This document shows positions 1-11,330 of a stretch of 64,000 bases of DNA, one piece after another. Position 1 is the first letter of the stretch, and each line of letters begins with the position of its first letter. The stretch is from Chrysopilus asiliformis (Eukaryota > Arthropoda > Insecta > Diptera > Rhagionidae). The DNA lies in the NCBI GenBank assembly GCA_964034945.1, contig OZ035964.1:5578895-5642894 (forward strand). The letters are read 5' to 3'. The position numbers and the translations under genes are program-made. The notes under the pieces are model-generated. The model was not told the origin of the DNA. It did not search any database and saw nothing but the letters and a program-made list of their open reading frames with translations.

Positions 1-1003
1 CAAATATTTTTTTTCGAATTTTTAGAGACTTGTTCTTAGTAGGAAAAATATTTTCGAGACCTTTTCTATTCGGCAAATATTTTTTTCGAATTTTTAAAGA
101 CTTGTTCTTAGTAGGAAAAATATTTCCGGTACCTTTTTCATCCGGCAAATATTTTTTTCAAATTTTTACAGGCTTGTTCTTAGTAGGAAAAATATTTCCG
201 AGACCTTTTCTATCCGGGAAATATTTTTTTCGAATTTTTAGAGGCTTGTTCTAAGTAGGAAAAATATTTCCGAGACATTTTCTACCCGGGAAATATTTTT
301 TTCGAATTTTTAGAGGCTTGTTCTTAGTAGGAAAAATATTTTCTGGACCTTTTCCACCCGGGAAATATTTTTTTGGAATTTTTAGAGACTTGTTCTTAGT
401 AGGAAAAAGATTTTCCAGACATTTTCCACCCGGCAAATATTTTTTTCGAATTTTTACAGGCTTGTTCTTAGTAGGAAAAATATTTCCGAGACATTTTCCA
501 CCCGGGAAATATTTTTTTCGAATTTTTAGAGACTTGTTCTTAGTAGGAAAAATATTTCCGACACCTTTTCTATTCGGCTGATATTTTTTTCGAATTTTTA
601 GAGGCTTGTTTTTAGTAGGAAAAATATTTCCGACACCTTTTTTATTCGGCAAATATTTTTTTCGAATTTTTAGAGACTTGTTCTTAGTAGGAAAAATATT
701 TCCGACACCTTTTCTATTCGGCAAATATTTTTTTCGAATTTTTAGAGGCTTGTTTTTAGTAGGAAAAATATTTCCGAGACATTTTCTACCCGGGAAATAT
801 TTTTTTCGAATTTTTAGAGACTTGTTCTGAGTAGGAAAAATATTTCCGAGACCTTTTCTATTCGTCAAATATTTTTTTCTAATTTTTAGAGACTTGTTCT
901 TAGTAGGAAAAATATTTCCGAGACCTTTTCTATTCGGCAAATATTTTTTTCGAATTTTTAGAGACTTGTTCTTAGTAGGAAAAATATTTCCGGTTCCTTT
1001 TCC
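1..1003. repeat. 72-bp tandem satellite array, cut by the window start (family S72)
   Basis: About 14 head-to-tail copies of a 72-bp unit. Unit starts near 74 and 146 give the period directly. On the plus strand the unit reads through CTTGTTCTTAGTAGG, then AAATATTTCCGAGACC, then TTTTCTATTCGGCAAAT. Copies differ by point changes and two end types (CTATTCGGC and CACCCGGGA). Because 72 is a multiple of three, long stop-free frames appear on both strands, giving 24-residue periodic peptides. These are a consequence of the repeat and are not called as genes. The same family recurs at 19132 (inverted), 37437 and 50520. The left end of the array lies outside the window. Confidence 0.95.
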
Positions 1004-2323
1004 AATTGTGACAATTGTCCGGATATCCTAAAACATGATGCCCTTTTCTGTATTTTTTTTTCGCAAACCAAAAATTCCAAGTGTAAAAACAAACAATATG
1101 AAAAAAAAATTTCCACCTTATTTTGCAACAATCGGAAATACGTAAAACTACTCCTAAATTACCCAAATTAAATGCTATTTCCCTCAAATCCCTATTATCG
1201 CTCCCCCCAATCATCATGTGGCAAAAAAAAAAAAAACGCTGTGATGATAAAATCTGCGATGAATGAAGTTTTGTTGGAAGGTGGGTGTCCCCCCGCATCT
1301 TCCTCCGTATTTACTCCTTGTTTTTACCACATTTTGCCATCTCTGATTGTGCGCGTTTTATTGAAATTCATTTCGGTTTTTGTTTTATGCAAATGCAAAG
1401 CATCATAAATTGTTGCACCAATCGAATGGCTGTTGTTGTCCAAGTGTTTCTCCCACAGCTTCTTATCCATTTGTTTGCCGGCTTCTTACAAACTGACAAG
1501 GGAGTCCGGGTTCATCGGTTGTCGATGTTTGCTCAAATGATTTGGAAGAGAAATACTTACGGAAAACAAGAAAAAGTGTCACTAGAGTGGTGGGAGGGGT
1601 GGCAATAATTTTCGCGTGGTTGTTTATTGAAGACAAGCGATGTTTTCTTTAACGTGCAGAAGGGGGAAGGGGGGCGGGGATACTATTGTTTCAACAAAAC
1701 ACCTGAGATTTATGAAAAAATCAAAGTTAATCGATTTTCAGTAAAAGTTTATCTCAGAAATTGATGTGAAACCAACAGAAGTTGACAAACGAATGTTAAA
1801 AAATCCAAGAAGGTTGTGACAGAACGGTGGTTGATTGGGGGGGAGGAAGTAAATTTGCCAACACTAGAAATAAATATTAGAATTGGAAATCCATTTGCAC
1901 GGACGATGCATTGCTAAAATTCCAATCAATTTATTTTATTTCTGTCCCCTTAAAAGTTTTTGGCGCTAATTTTCAGGTTTTTCAGGATTATTATCGCGAA
2001 ATTCTTGACGAATTCAAGTCCAAAACGGAGGAAATCTCCATTAATTTTGTGGGGTTTCAGTTTTCAAAGTTAATAAATTTTGTTGGGGCCACGAAAAGAC
2101 GGTAGGGAGTAAAAAAGGACAACAAAAAACAACAACAATGAAATTCAACAGTGGTTGGTACTACGGAATTGACGAAGCTCGATTGACGAAGCTCGATTGA
2201 CTGTCGAAAAGGTAACAAGAAATGAATCGCCATTTCGTATAGAATGTGTGATTGTTGCGGTCAAGGGGGTTTTCCATGGTAATGCGACGTTGTGCTTTGA
2301 TTTGTGTTCACCCTTTTCAATGT
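1004..2323. other. A+T-rich spacer without a recognisable gene
   Basis: No open frame here resembles a known protein. Visible content is low-complexity: a 14-nt A run near 1223-1236, a G-rich patch near 1660-1680 and a 14-bp direct tandem duplication of GACGAAGCTCGATT at about 2171-2198. Confidence 0.6.
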
Positions 2324-2395
2324 AAGGTTTTTCCAAGGCCTTTTCTACGCGGGAATATTTTTCAAAGCCTTTCCTATCTAGAAAAATTTACGCCA
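2324..2395. repeat. Degenerate satellite monomers, inverted relative to the next array
   Basis: About two decayed units containing CCAAGGCCTTTTCTACGCGG and CAAAGCCTTTCCTATCT. They match the reverse complement of the 40-nt monomer that builds the following array, so orientation switches within about 100 bp. Confidence 0.55.
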
Positions 2396-2469
2396 GTATA
2401 TGGAACGCAATTGCCACGAAAAATATATCTAATATAGTGGCAAATACATTACTGACAACAAAAATGCCA

Positions 2470-3588
2470 GTAAGAAAGGCAAAAGGCCTCAGAAAACCTA
2501 GGGAACAGTTTCCCTGCACAGAAACGGCTTTTAGAAAACTTTTCTCTGATAAAAAATGCCTCCCAAAATTCGGGGAAAGTTTCCTTTTATAGAAAAGGCC
2601 CCGGAAAACTCAGGGAAAAATTTCCCTGCATAGAAAATGCTTTGGAAATTTTTTCTCTAATGGAAAAGGCATCGGAAAATTCGGGGAAAATTTCCTTTTA
2701 TAGAAAAGGCCCCGGAAAACTCAGGGAAAAATTTCCCGGCACAGAAACGGCTTTTAGAAAACTTTTCTCTGATAAAAAATGCCTCGGAAAATTCGGGGAA
2801 AATTTCCTTTTATAGAAAAGGCCCCGGAAAACTCAGGGAAAAAGTTCCCTGCATAGAAAATGCTTTGGAAATTTTTTCTCTAATAGAAAAAGCATCGGAA
2901 AATTCGGGGAAAATTTCCTTTTATAGAAAAGGCCCCGGAAAACTCAGGGAAAAGTTTCCCTCCACAGAAACGGCTTTTAGAAAACTTTTCTCTGATAAAA
3001 ATGTCTCGGAAAATTCGAGGAAAATTTCCTTTTATAGAAAAGGCCCCGGAAAACTCAGGGAAAAATTTCCCTGCATAGAAAATGCTTTGGAAATTTTTTC
3101 TCTAATAGAAAAGGCATCGGAAAATTCGGGGAAAATTTCCTTTTATAGAAAAGGCCCCGGAAAACTCAGGGAAAAAGTTCCCTGCATAGAAAATGCTTTG
3201 GAAATTTTTTCTCTAATAGAAAAGGCATCGGAAAATTCGGGGAAAATTTCCTTTTATAGAAAAGGCCCCGGAAAACTCAGGGAAAAGTTTCCCTCCACAG
3301 AAACGGCTTTTAGAAAACTTTTCTCTGATAAAAAATGTCTCGGAAAATTCGAGGAAAGTTTCCTTTTATAGAAAAGGCCCCGGAAAACTCAGGGAAAAAT
3401 TTTCCTGCATAGAAAATGCTTTGGAAATTTTTTCTCTAATAGAAAAGGCATCGGAAAATTCGGGGAAAATTTCCTTTTATAGAAAAGGCCCCGGAAAATT
3501 CAGGGAAAAATTTCCCCGCATAGAAAATGCTTTGAAAACAATTTCCTGCATATAAAAGGCCTCGGAAAATTCGAAAGAAAAGTATTTT
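2470..3588. repeat. 111-bp trimeric satellite array (family S111)
   Basis: About ten copies with a 111-bp period: the marker AGAAAAGGCCCCGG recurs at 2591, 2702, 2814, 2925, 3036 and 3147. Each unit splits into three related monomers of 41, 30 and 40 nt, each ending in a variant of ATAGAAAAGG and starting with a CGGAAAA-like box. The 30-nt monomer lacks about 10 nt of the middle. Two unit types alternate: one carries GCATAGAAAATGCTTTGG, the other CACAGAAACGGC. The order is roughly B-A-B-A-B-A-A-B-A, so a higher-order pattern is present. The 168-residue open frame at 2865-3371 is a by-product of the period. Confidence 0.93.
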
Positions 3589-5107
3589 CGAAAAATCACC
3601 AAAAAATACCTTGAAATTTCCACTGAAACATTTTTTTTTACCGTCGCTGACCCAATCGACATGTGTGTACCTTTTTAGAAAATTTTATAGAATGAAAGCG
3701 TGAAAAATTAACCTCACCTGCGGTGATAAAAGTGTCGGCGGGAATTCTAAGAGACAGTCCCTTGGACACCTGTTTTTTCAAACGATGTCTTAATGATTTC
3801 TTAACCCTTCCTCCCTCTTTCCTCCACCTCTTTTCTCCCCCCTCCCCTCACCATGCCGAGAATGCGTTGAATTTCAAACGAATCGGTCGAGCAGTTTCCG
3901 AAAATAAGCTTTTGCTTCAAAATTTCGCTCCAAAATTGAATTTTTTGACGCAAAATTTCATCTTAATCGGTCAATCGATTTTGTTTGTGAGTTTTTTTTT
4001 ACCGATCATCAACTCACGGTTCTCCTGAATTCCTTGACGTATTTTATGGGCAGAAGTTAAGTGACTCCCTAAAACTTTTCACTTCAGTGTGGGCTTCCCC
4101 TCACCCGCAAGTCCGGTCCGATTTGATCCGGTCCGGTTCACTGTTCGTCCATCAAAGAGATTTTTCCATTATATCAAACGGATTTAATTGTTTTTTTTTT
4201 GTTGTTACTTATTAGAAAGATTCTTAGTCATAAAATGTGTATCTATGGTTGATGGCTGTTTAACGCCATCCGCTAAGAAGCGAATAACTCCTTCCATTCA
4301 ATGCGTATCTCGTTCCGAAATTATAAAGTAAAATTTTGTATTTGAGAAGGAAGAGCAGGTGCGCATATTATGACCGCTTCCCAATCCCAATTCCATATGA
4401 AATACACAAGATTTTATCCATTTGCATGGATTGTTGAATACGTACTCGTATATAAGTATATCTGGTGGCAGCCACTATTGCTACTCACTGACTCACTGAT
4501 ATATGAATTAAAATACATTTTGATATCTTGTAGATTTTTGTACTAAAAAAAATGATTATAGAGGAAATTATTCGATGGTATGCTACGGATTAGATTGGAT
4601 CGGATCGGAATAGAAACACTCAAGGGCGGTGAGGCGAAGGTAAAGCGCTATTTTCTAGCCGGAGAGGGTAGGCGGGGATGGATAGAGCAGGGTATGCGGA
4701 AGGAGATAACAAAAAAAAAAACAACAACAACAACAACGATGGATTACTAATTCATAGAGCCAAGAAGACATTTTCATTCATATGAAACAAAATTTTCTAG
4801 CAAATCCATTAAACTTCCGTCGATTCGTTTTTTTTTTTGTCATTTTGTTTTTCATAATAATCTGAGAAATCTACGAACAGTAATTTTAAGTACCGAGCGT
4901 TGAGATTTTACTATAAGTAAAACATGTTCGATAAATTTGAATGATTTGCTGCATCTTTAATGATGAAACAAATGCACTTTTATATCATTTAGGTGAGAAA
5001 TTGAAATTCATTGTAAGTGGCGGGGACGGGAAAGGTGCTCATTTTTGGGGAATTGTAGGGAATATAAAATTGATTTCTGAAAAAAAAAAACATTTCGAAT
5101 GAAATTT
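3589..5107. other. A+T-rich spacer without a recognisable gene
   Basis: No convincing coding sequence. At 3891-3900 is a copy of the dispersed word AATCGGTCGA, with a variant near 3966. Short T and A runs are common. Nothing else is recognised. Confidence 0.55.
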
Positions 5108-5395
5108 ATTACTTTCTTATACTTAGTGTAATAAAAAAAATCCAACGTCTTATTTCTGCCTGAAAATCATTTTCCGAGCACTCCAGAGTCAATTGAAGGA
5201 ATATTAGAAGAATGTCTTTCTGTCAGTCTGTCAGTCTATCTGTCAGTCTATCTGTCAGTCTATCTGTCAGTCTATCTGTCAGTCTATCTGTCAGTCTATC
5301 TGTCAGTCTATCTGTCAGTCTATCTGTCAGTCTATCTGTCAGTCTATCTGTCAGTCTGTCAGCCTGTCAATTTGTCAGTCTGTCAGTTTTTGGAG
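5108..5395 (+). repeat. Dispersed repeat ending in a 12-bp microsatellite
   Basis: The left part (ACTTTCTTATACTTAGTGTA, then a GAGCACTCCAGAGTC box and AATGTCTTTCTGTCAG) matches the start of two other copies at 31560 and 35385. The right part, from about 5212, is a microsatellite of TCTGTCAGTCTA repeated about ten times. The open frame across it encodes only a monotonous Leu/Ser/Val peptide. This copy lacks the conserved right-hand segment found in the others. Confidence 0.75.
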
Positions 5396-5404
5396 GTGTT
5401 TTCA

Positions 5405-7110
5405 AAACTGGATAAGTTTTCCGGATTTTTTTTTGGGTCTTTTCTACTTAGCAAATTTTTTTCTGAATTTTTGGAGAACGCAAATTTTCTTTCCCTTAAT
5501 TTTTGAAGCCCGTTTTCTACGAAATGAAATTTTTCTTGAATTCTTGGATACTTTTTCGAGGCGAGTATTTTTTCTCTTGAGTTTTTGAAGCCTTTTTCAG
5601 GCGATAAAGTTTCTGCCGGATTTTTCCGAGGCCTTTTTAGTTACACAAAATGGTTCTCAAAGCATTTTCTATGCTGGAAAATTTTTCCCGTAATTTTCCG
5701 AGACCTTTTCGTGATGGAAAAGAAATTTCAAAGCCTTTTCTATGCGAGAAATTTTTCTTTTCAATTTTCGAAGCTTTTTTCATGCGATAAAGTTTTTGCC
5801 GGATTTTTCCGAGGCGTTTTTAGTTACAGAAAATGATTTTCAAAGCATTTTCTATGCTGGAAAATTTTTCCCGTAATTTTCCGAGACCTTTTCATGATAG
5901 AAAAGAAATTTCAAAGCCTTTTCTATGCGAGAAATTTTTCTTTTCAATTTCCGAAGCTTTTTTCATGCGATAAAGTTTTTGCCGGATTTTTCCGAGGCGT
6001 TTTTAGTTACAGAAAATGATTTTCAAAGCATTTTCTATGCTGGAAAATTTTTCCCGTAATTTTCCGAGACCTTTTATTAAAAGAAAAGAAATTTCAAAGC
6101 CTTTTCTATGCGAGTATTTTTTCTTTTCACTTTTTGAAGCTTTTTTCAGGCGATAAAGTTTTTTCCGGATTTTTCCGATGCCTTTTTAGTTACAGAAAAT
6201 GATTTTCAAAGCATTTTCTATGCTGGAAAATTTTTCCCGTAATTTTCCGAGACCTTTTCTTAAAAGAAAAGAAATTTCAAAGCCTTTTCTATGCGAAAAT
6301 TTTTTCTTTTCAATTTTCGAAGCTTTTTTCAGGCGATAAAGTTTTTTCCGGATTTTTCCGATGCCTTTTTAGTTACAGAAAATGATTTTCAAAGCATTTT
6401 CTATGCTGGAAAGTTTTTCCCGTAATTTTCCGAGACCTTTTCATGATAGAAAAGAAATTTCAAAGCCTTTTCTATGCGAGAAATTTTTCTTTTCAATTTC
6501 CGAAGCTTTTTTCATGCGATAAAGTTTTTGCCGGATTTTTCCGAGGCGTTTTTAGTTACAGAAAATGATTTTCAAAGCATTTTCTATGCTGGAAAATTTT
6601 TCCCGTAATTTTCCAAGGCATTTTCTTGATATAAAAGAAATTTCAAGCCTTTTCTATGCGAGAATTTCTTCTTTTCAATTGTCAAAGCTTTTTTCAGGCG
6701 ATAAAGTTTTCCCCGGACTTTTCCGAGGAATTTTTAGTTACGGGAAATTGTTTTCAAAGCATTTTCTATGCTGGAAAATTTTTCCCGTAATTTTCCGAGA
6801 CCTTTTCTTAAAAGAAAAGAAATTTCAAAGCCTTTTCTATGCGAGTATTTTTTCTTTTCACTTTTTGAAGCTTTTTTCAGGCGATAACCTAGGAATTTTT
6901 TTCCCCAATTTTTCCAAGCGGCAAATCTTTTTTCTGAATTTTTGGAGGGCTTTTCCAAGAGGTACATCTTTTTTTTGGAATTTTGGAGAGCTTTTCCAAG
7001 CGGTAAAAATTTTCCCTGATCTCTTGAAGGCCTTTTATACGGGACAATTTTTTTCGTCGGAATTTTGGAGCCATTTTTTAAATGCTGGAAAATGATTTCT
7101 GAATCATTTC
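5405..7110. repeat. 183-bp pentameric satellite array with degenerate edges (family S183)
   Basis: The core holds seven units; the marker CAAAGCATTTTCTATGCTGG recurs near 5655, 5838, 6021, 6204, 6387, 6570 and 6752, a period of 183 bp (last step 182). Read on the minus strand, each unit breaks into five related monomers of 31, 41, 40, 30 and 41 nt, all ending in a GAAAA-type box before a C-rich start. This is the same monomer family as the 111-bp array, in opposite orientation. The flanks (5405-5590 and 6893-7110) hold single decayed monomers. The open frames here are interrupted and look like by-products. Confidence 0.93.
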
Positions 7111-8385
7111 AAATGGCAGCTTTTTGACCCGGAATTTCGATTCAATCGGTCGATCGGTTTTTCAGATTAGAGTTTTTAAATGCAGGTCAACGAAAAATCG
7201 GATTAAAAACCGGGAATTTACAGCAGTTTTGTGGAGATGTTTTTCAGATTTTTAAGATATTTCCCTCAGAGAGACTTATTGGCAATTTTTTTACTTTTTA
7301 AACCCCTTGGGGATGGGATGGGATTCTCATATCAACTGTTAATCAAATCATATCAAATCGCTTCGTAGGTATTTTCAATCTATCGAAATGCATCCAGGAA
7401 TTTCACTTAGCTTTTACACACAGATCGAGGAGTGTGGAAGGTACTTCTTGCGTACAGACAGCAGCCTGTACTGGGATTTTGGTTTTTTTTTTTCGTTGTT
7501 AGTTGTATAACCCTTTGTTCTATGCATTGTCATATGGCATTTCAATAAATGTATTTTAGCCGGCCGGCGGGGGCTGTGCGCGGCTGTCGTCATTCTAATC
7601 ACATTCGGTATTTTCATCGATTTTGGTTTGAGGCTGAGCTGAATTGCAATTTCGAGAGACGTTTTTTGTTTGTTTGTTTGTTTGTATGTTTTTTTCGCAT
7701 TATTCATGGATATATTATTGCGCGCATTTTGTACTCTGACTCTGATGAAAATAATGGTGTCTAACTTCATGTATGTTTTGTTTTGATGTTGCGTATTTTC
7801 AGTCTTTGGCCACAATAAAATTTCCTGTTGAAGTAACAATAGAACAATGTACAGATATGTCGTAGCATTGTGTCCAAAAGTTGTAATGCACTCTAAAGTC
7901 GCGCTTCACATACTTTCATCGTTGTTGTTGTCGGTCCGCTTTTTCTTAAACTAGACATCAACCGGCATTGAAAAGTTCTTGTTTTCAATATTTCGTCGTT
8001 TTTTTTTCTTCTTCTTCAACCTAAGAGAATGGCCTAAGAAAACTCTATAAACCACTTTGCCGAGAGTTTGAAAAGTCCGGCATTGAACCCAAAAAAAAAA
8101 ATATGATTTCAAATAAATACAAAATCCATCCAACAGAAATCCACGATCAAGCCTGCACAATTGAAGTAAAAAAAATCTACACACGTTCATTGACAGGTAG
8201 AACAAATCAGAGATCTTTCTATAAAAAAAATCCCACAAGGGATTTTTTTGCACGAAGAGGTTTCCATTGAACTGTAAAATTTTCTTTAATTTTCTTCAAA
8301 TTCCCACCCCCCTCACACCCACCCACTTTCCTCACACCCACCCACTTTCCTCACACAACTCTCTTGAGAAAACAAAATGTTCATC
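7111..8385. other. Spacer without a recognisable gene
   Basis: Contains the dispersed CAATCGGTCGA word near 7143, a short TTTG run near 7669-7684 and several T runs. No open frame here resembles a known protein. Confidence 0.5.
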
Positions 8386-9240
8386 TTTCAGCCCAATCAT
8401 GCCACAGATTTTCAAGTCAGAGATTTTAAGTCAAAATTTCAGTCCAATCGGTCGACTGGTTTTCAAGCCAGAGCTTTTGAGTCAAAATTTCATCCCAGCC
8501 GTGCCACAGATTTTCAAATCAGAGCTTTTAAGTCAAAATTTCAGTCCAATCAGTCGACGGATTTTCAGGCCAGAGCATTTGAGTCAAAATTTCATCCCAG
8601 TCGTACCACAGATTTTCAAGTCAGAGATCTTAAGTCAGAATTTCATCCGAATCGTGCCACAGATTTTCAAATCAGAGCTTTTAAGTCAAAATTTCAGTCC
8701 AATCGGTCGACGGGTTTTCAGGCCAGAGCTTTTGAGTCAAAATTTCCTCCCAGTCGTACCACAGATTTTCAAGTCAGAGATTTTAAGTCAAAATTTCATC
8801 CGAATCGTGCCACAGATTTTCAAATCAGAGCTTTTAAGTCAAAATTTCAGTCCAATCGGTCGACGGGTTTTCAGGCCAGAGCTTTTAAGTCAAAATTTCA
8901 TCCCAGTCGTACCACAGATGTTCAAGTCAGAGTTTTTAAGTCAAAATTTCAGTCCAATCGGACAACGGGTTTTCAAGCCAGAGCTTTCAAGTCAAAATTT
9001 CAGTCCAATCGGTCGACGGGTTTTCAAGCCAGAGCTTTTGAGTCAACATTGCATGCCAGTCGTACTACAGATTTTCAAGCCAGAGCTTTTGAGTCAAAAT
9101 TTCATCCCAGCCGTGCCACAGATTTTCAAGTTAGAGCTTTTAAGTCAAAATTTCAGCCCAATCAGTCGACGGGTTTTCAACCCAGAGCTTTTGAGTCAAA
9201 ATTTCATCCCAATTGTGCACAGATTTTCAAGTCAGATGCT
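8386..9240. repeat. 51-bp tandem array open in two plus-strand frames
   Basis: About 17 copies of a 51-bp unit built around TTTTAAGTCAAAATTTCA, a CCAATCGGTCGACGGG-like box and TTTTCAAGCCAGAGC. Several box variants alternate (TCGGTCGAC, TCGTGCCAC, TCGTACCAC). Because 51 is three times 17, two plus-strand frames stay open, giving 17-residue periodic peptides: about 289 residues at 8377-9246 and, in another frame, 377 at 8267-9400. Neither frame has a domain I recognise. Simultaneous openness in two frames points to repeat periodicity, not selection. A structural repeat protein cannot be excluded without transcript data. Confidence 0.9.
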
Positions 9241-10354
9241 CGTTAAAAAAAGCTTTCGACAGCAACCGAAGGACCTTTTGCGAACGTTTTATTCAAAAAT
9301 AATATCATATAGAGGTAATCCTACAAATCGACATAAACTTATCACGAATATTTTCAGCTTTTTAATCCCCTTTTGTTTTTTTTCGCGATTTTTTGCATGA
9401 AATTTAATACCTCCTCGTCACACCTGCTAATCGAACGAATTTGTCGCAAAATTCACTACTTTTAAATGGGAAAAGCAAAAGTTTTTTGACCTCTTTCGCG
9501 CAGCACCAAAGTTTAGTAACCCCCCCATCCCCCCTCAAACATAAATATATCGAAACTAACACCTTTTGAAAACCATTTCTTTTTTTTTTGGTTCGATTTT
9601 GTTGATTTCAAAGTTCTCTTTGTCAATCGCTCAATTCTTTTATTGTCGCTCAAGTTCTATCGAATTGAAATTTCCAAAAATTATTATTGTTTATAATTCA
9701 AATGCGTCGCCAAAACAAATAGTGAAAAGTGTTTTGTTATTCTTGGCTTTTGTTGGAAATCACACCGAAAAGGCACAATGAGATCTTTTGATAAAAAAAA
9801 ATTCCTTCCATTTCAATTGCTTTGGGTTTGGTGTGTCTCATAGATGTATAAACAATAGTACCTCAAACATTGATCTTTTCCAAAAGAATTATTATAGAAG
9901 AAAACCACAAGAATGGATTTAAAGAAATGCCAAGGAAATGAGCAAAAATGTCTTGGGAATGGAAGGTTTTTTTCTTTTTTGTGATTTCTTCTTAATGATG
10001 TTTTTCGGTCATAGAACAAGCAAGAGTGGTTAATGAACAGATCTTTGGCACAGTCTTTGAAAGCCTTATTGTTTTATTTCAACAGAAAGGATTTTCATAG
10101 GGGGATAGAAATGGGTGTAACAAAAAGTTGAAAACTTGCATGCCAAGTGGGTTTTAATGAGGGTAATGTGGAAAGTTTCGTGATTTGCAAGGAATCACAC
10201 GTGATGTGTTCTCCGAACTCATCCACTTGCGTGCAGTGTGGAAGGGGGGCGAGGGGACAGTCATGTGTGACCTAGCATAAGTTATCATTGCCATTACCGA
10301 TCAATCGGTCGAATGTTCATAGCTTCGGACCCAAAAGTTTGAGCGATTCACAAG
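9241..10354. other. A+T-rich spacer without a recognisable gene
   Basis: No coding, RNA or transposon signal identified. A CAATCGGTCGAATG word occurs near 10310, just before the next array. Confidence 0.5.
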
Positions 10355-10745
10355 TGCTGATCGCCGTTGAAGGATTGTTTTTGCAATTGAAGGGTTTTTG
10401 TCGACGTTGTATGGTTTTTGGCCGTCATCGAAGGATTGTTAGTACCAGTGACAAGTTTGTTTTTGCAATTGAAGGGTTTTGGTCGACGTTGTATGGCTCT
10501 TGATCGCCGTTGAAGTATTCTTAGTACCAGTGGAAAGCTTGTTTTTGCAATTGAAGGGTTTTTGTCGACGTTGTATGGTTTTTGGCCGTCATCGAAGGAT
10601 TCTTAGTACCAGTGACAAGTTTGTTTTTGCAATTGAAGGGTTTTTGTCGACGTTGTATGGCTTTTGATCGCCGTTGTATGGTTTTTGACCGTCATTGAGA
10701 GATTTTTTGGTGCCAATGATAGGTTTTGGCGTCCATTGAAAGCAT
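10355..10745. repeat. 82-bp tandem array
   Basis: The marker TTGCAATTGAAGGGTTTT recurs at 10381, 10463, 10545 and 10627, an exact 82-bp step. Each unit looks like three diverged subunits of about 27 nt (variants of GTTGAAGGATT and GTTGTATGGTTTTTG). The reverse complement of the marker is shared with the 174-bp array at 13076-14740, so the two arrays belong to one family. Confidence 0.88.
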
Positions 10746-10915
10746 TTTCACGCTCATGATGCGAATTTGATGCGAATTTCAGCTCAATCGGTCGAATTAT
10801 TTCCGTGTTGGACCTTTTTATAAGCAAATAACATCACGACTTGTGTTTTTTTGCCAAAATCTTTCTTGCCTCGCTTTTTAAGATTTACAGAAAAAAAAAC
10901 ACAATAATCACACTA

Positions 10916-11330
10916 ATATATAAAAATGAGTTGGTGTCTGTCTGTCTGTCTGTTCCTCTTTCACGCAAAAACGGCTGAACCGATTCACTTGAAATTTGGC
11001 ACGAGTGTCTGTGGTAGTTCTGGTTCCAACATAGGCATACGGAAAAGTAGCGCGAGGGGTGGGGAGTAAGGGGGGGGGGGGGGTATTGGCCTGAAATTTG
11101 GCATAGATGTTCAACACAGACCCATTAAAAAGTAGCTTGAGAGGTGGGGGGGGGGGGGGGGGGTAAGGGGCGGGGGTAAAGTGATCTCGAAACTTAGCTC
11201 TTCCTCTATGCTACCCTTTTGCGGGGAAACTACTGAACCGATTGACCTGAAGTTTAGCTCCAACATAGACCATCAATAAAAAAAAATTAAAAAAAACTTA
11301 ACCCGGCACCGATGGGTATGCAAGCTAGTA
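10916..11330 (+). mobile_element. Non-autonomous Helitron-like relic
   Basis: The left side reads TATATAAAAATGAGTTGG followed by a TGTC run, then AACGGCTGAACCGATT and TGAAATTTGGCA, a pattern common in dispersed insect Helitron-like repeats. The right side reads AACCCGGCACCGATGGGT, an imperfect hairpin, and then GCAAGCTAGT. A terminal CTAG after a short hairpin is the classic Helitron 3' end. There is no coding sequence. Two long G tracts (11070-11083 and 11146-11163) sit inside. The 5' end is not sharply defined, and assignment rests on the 3' end form and remembered similarity. Confidence 0.45.

Noticed and set aside
251..940. 229-residue minus-strand open frame with 24-residue periodicity
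   Set aside because: It exists because 72 is a multiple of three and this subfamily lacks stops in that frame. The same satellite at 37437-43135 has stops in all frames, so there is no coding selection.
8267..9400. 377-residue open frame with 17-residue repeats
   Set aside because: A second overlapping frame is open over the same array. No domain, signal peptide or intron structure is visible.
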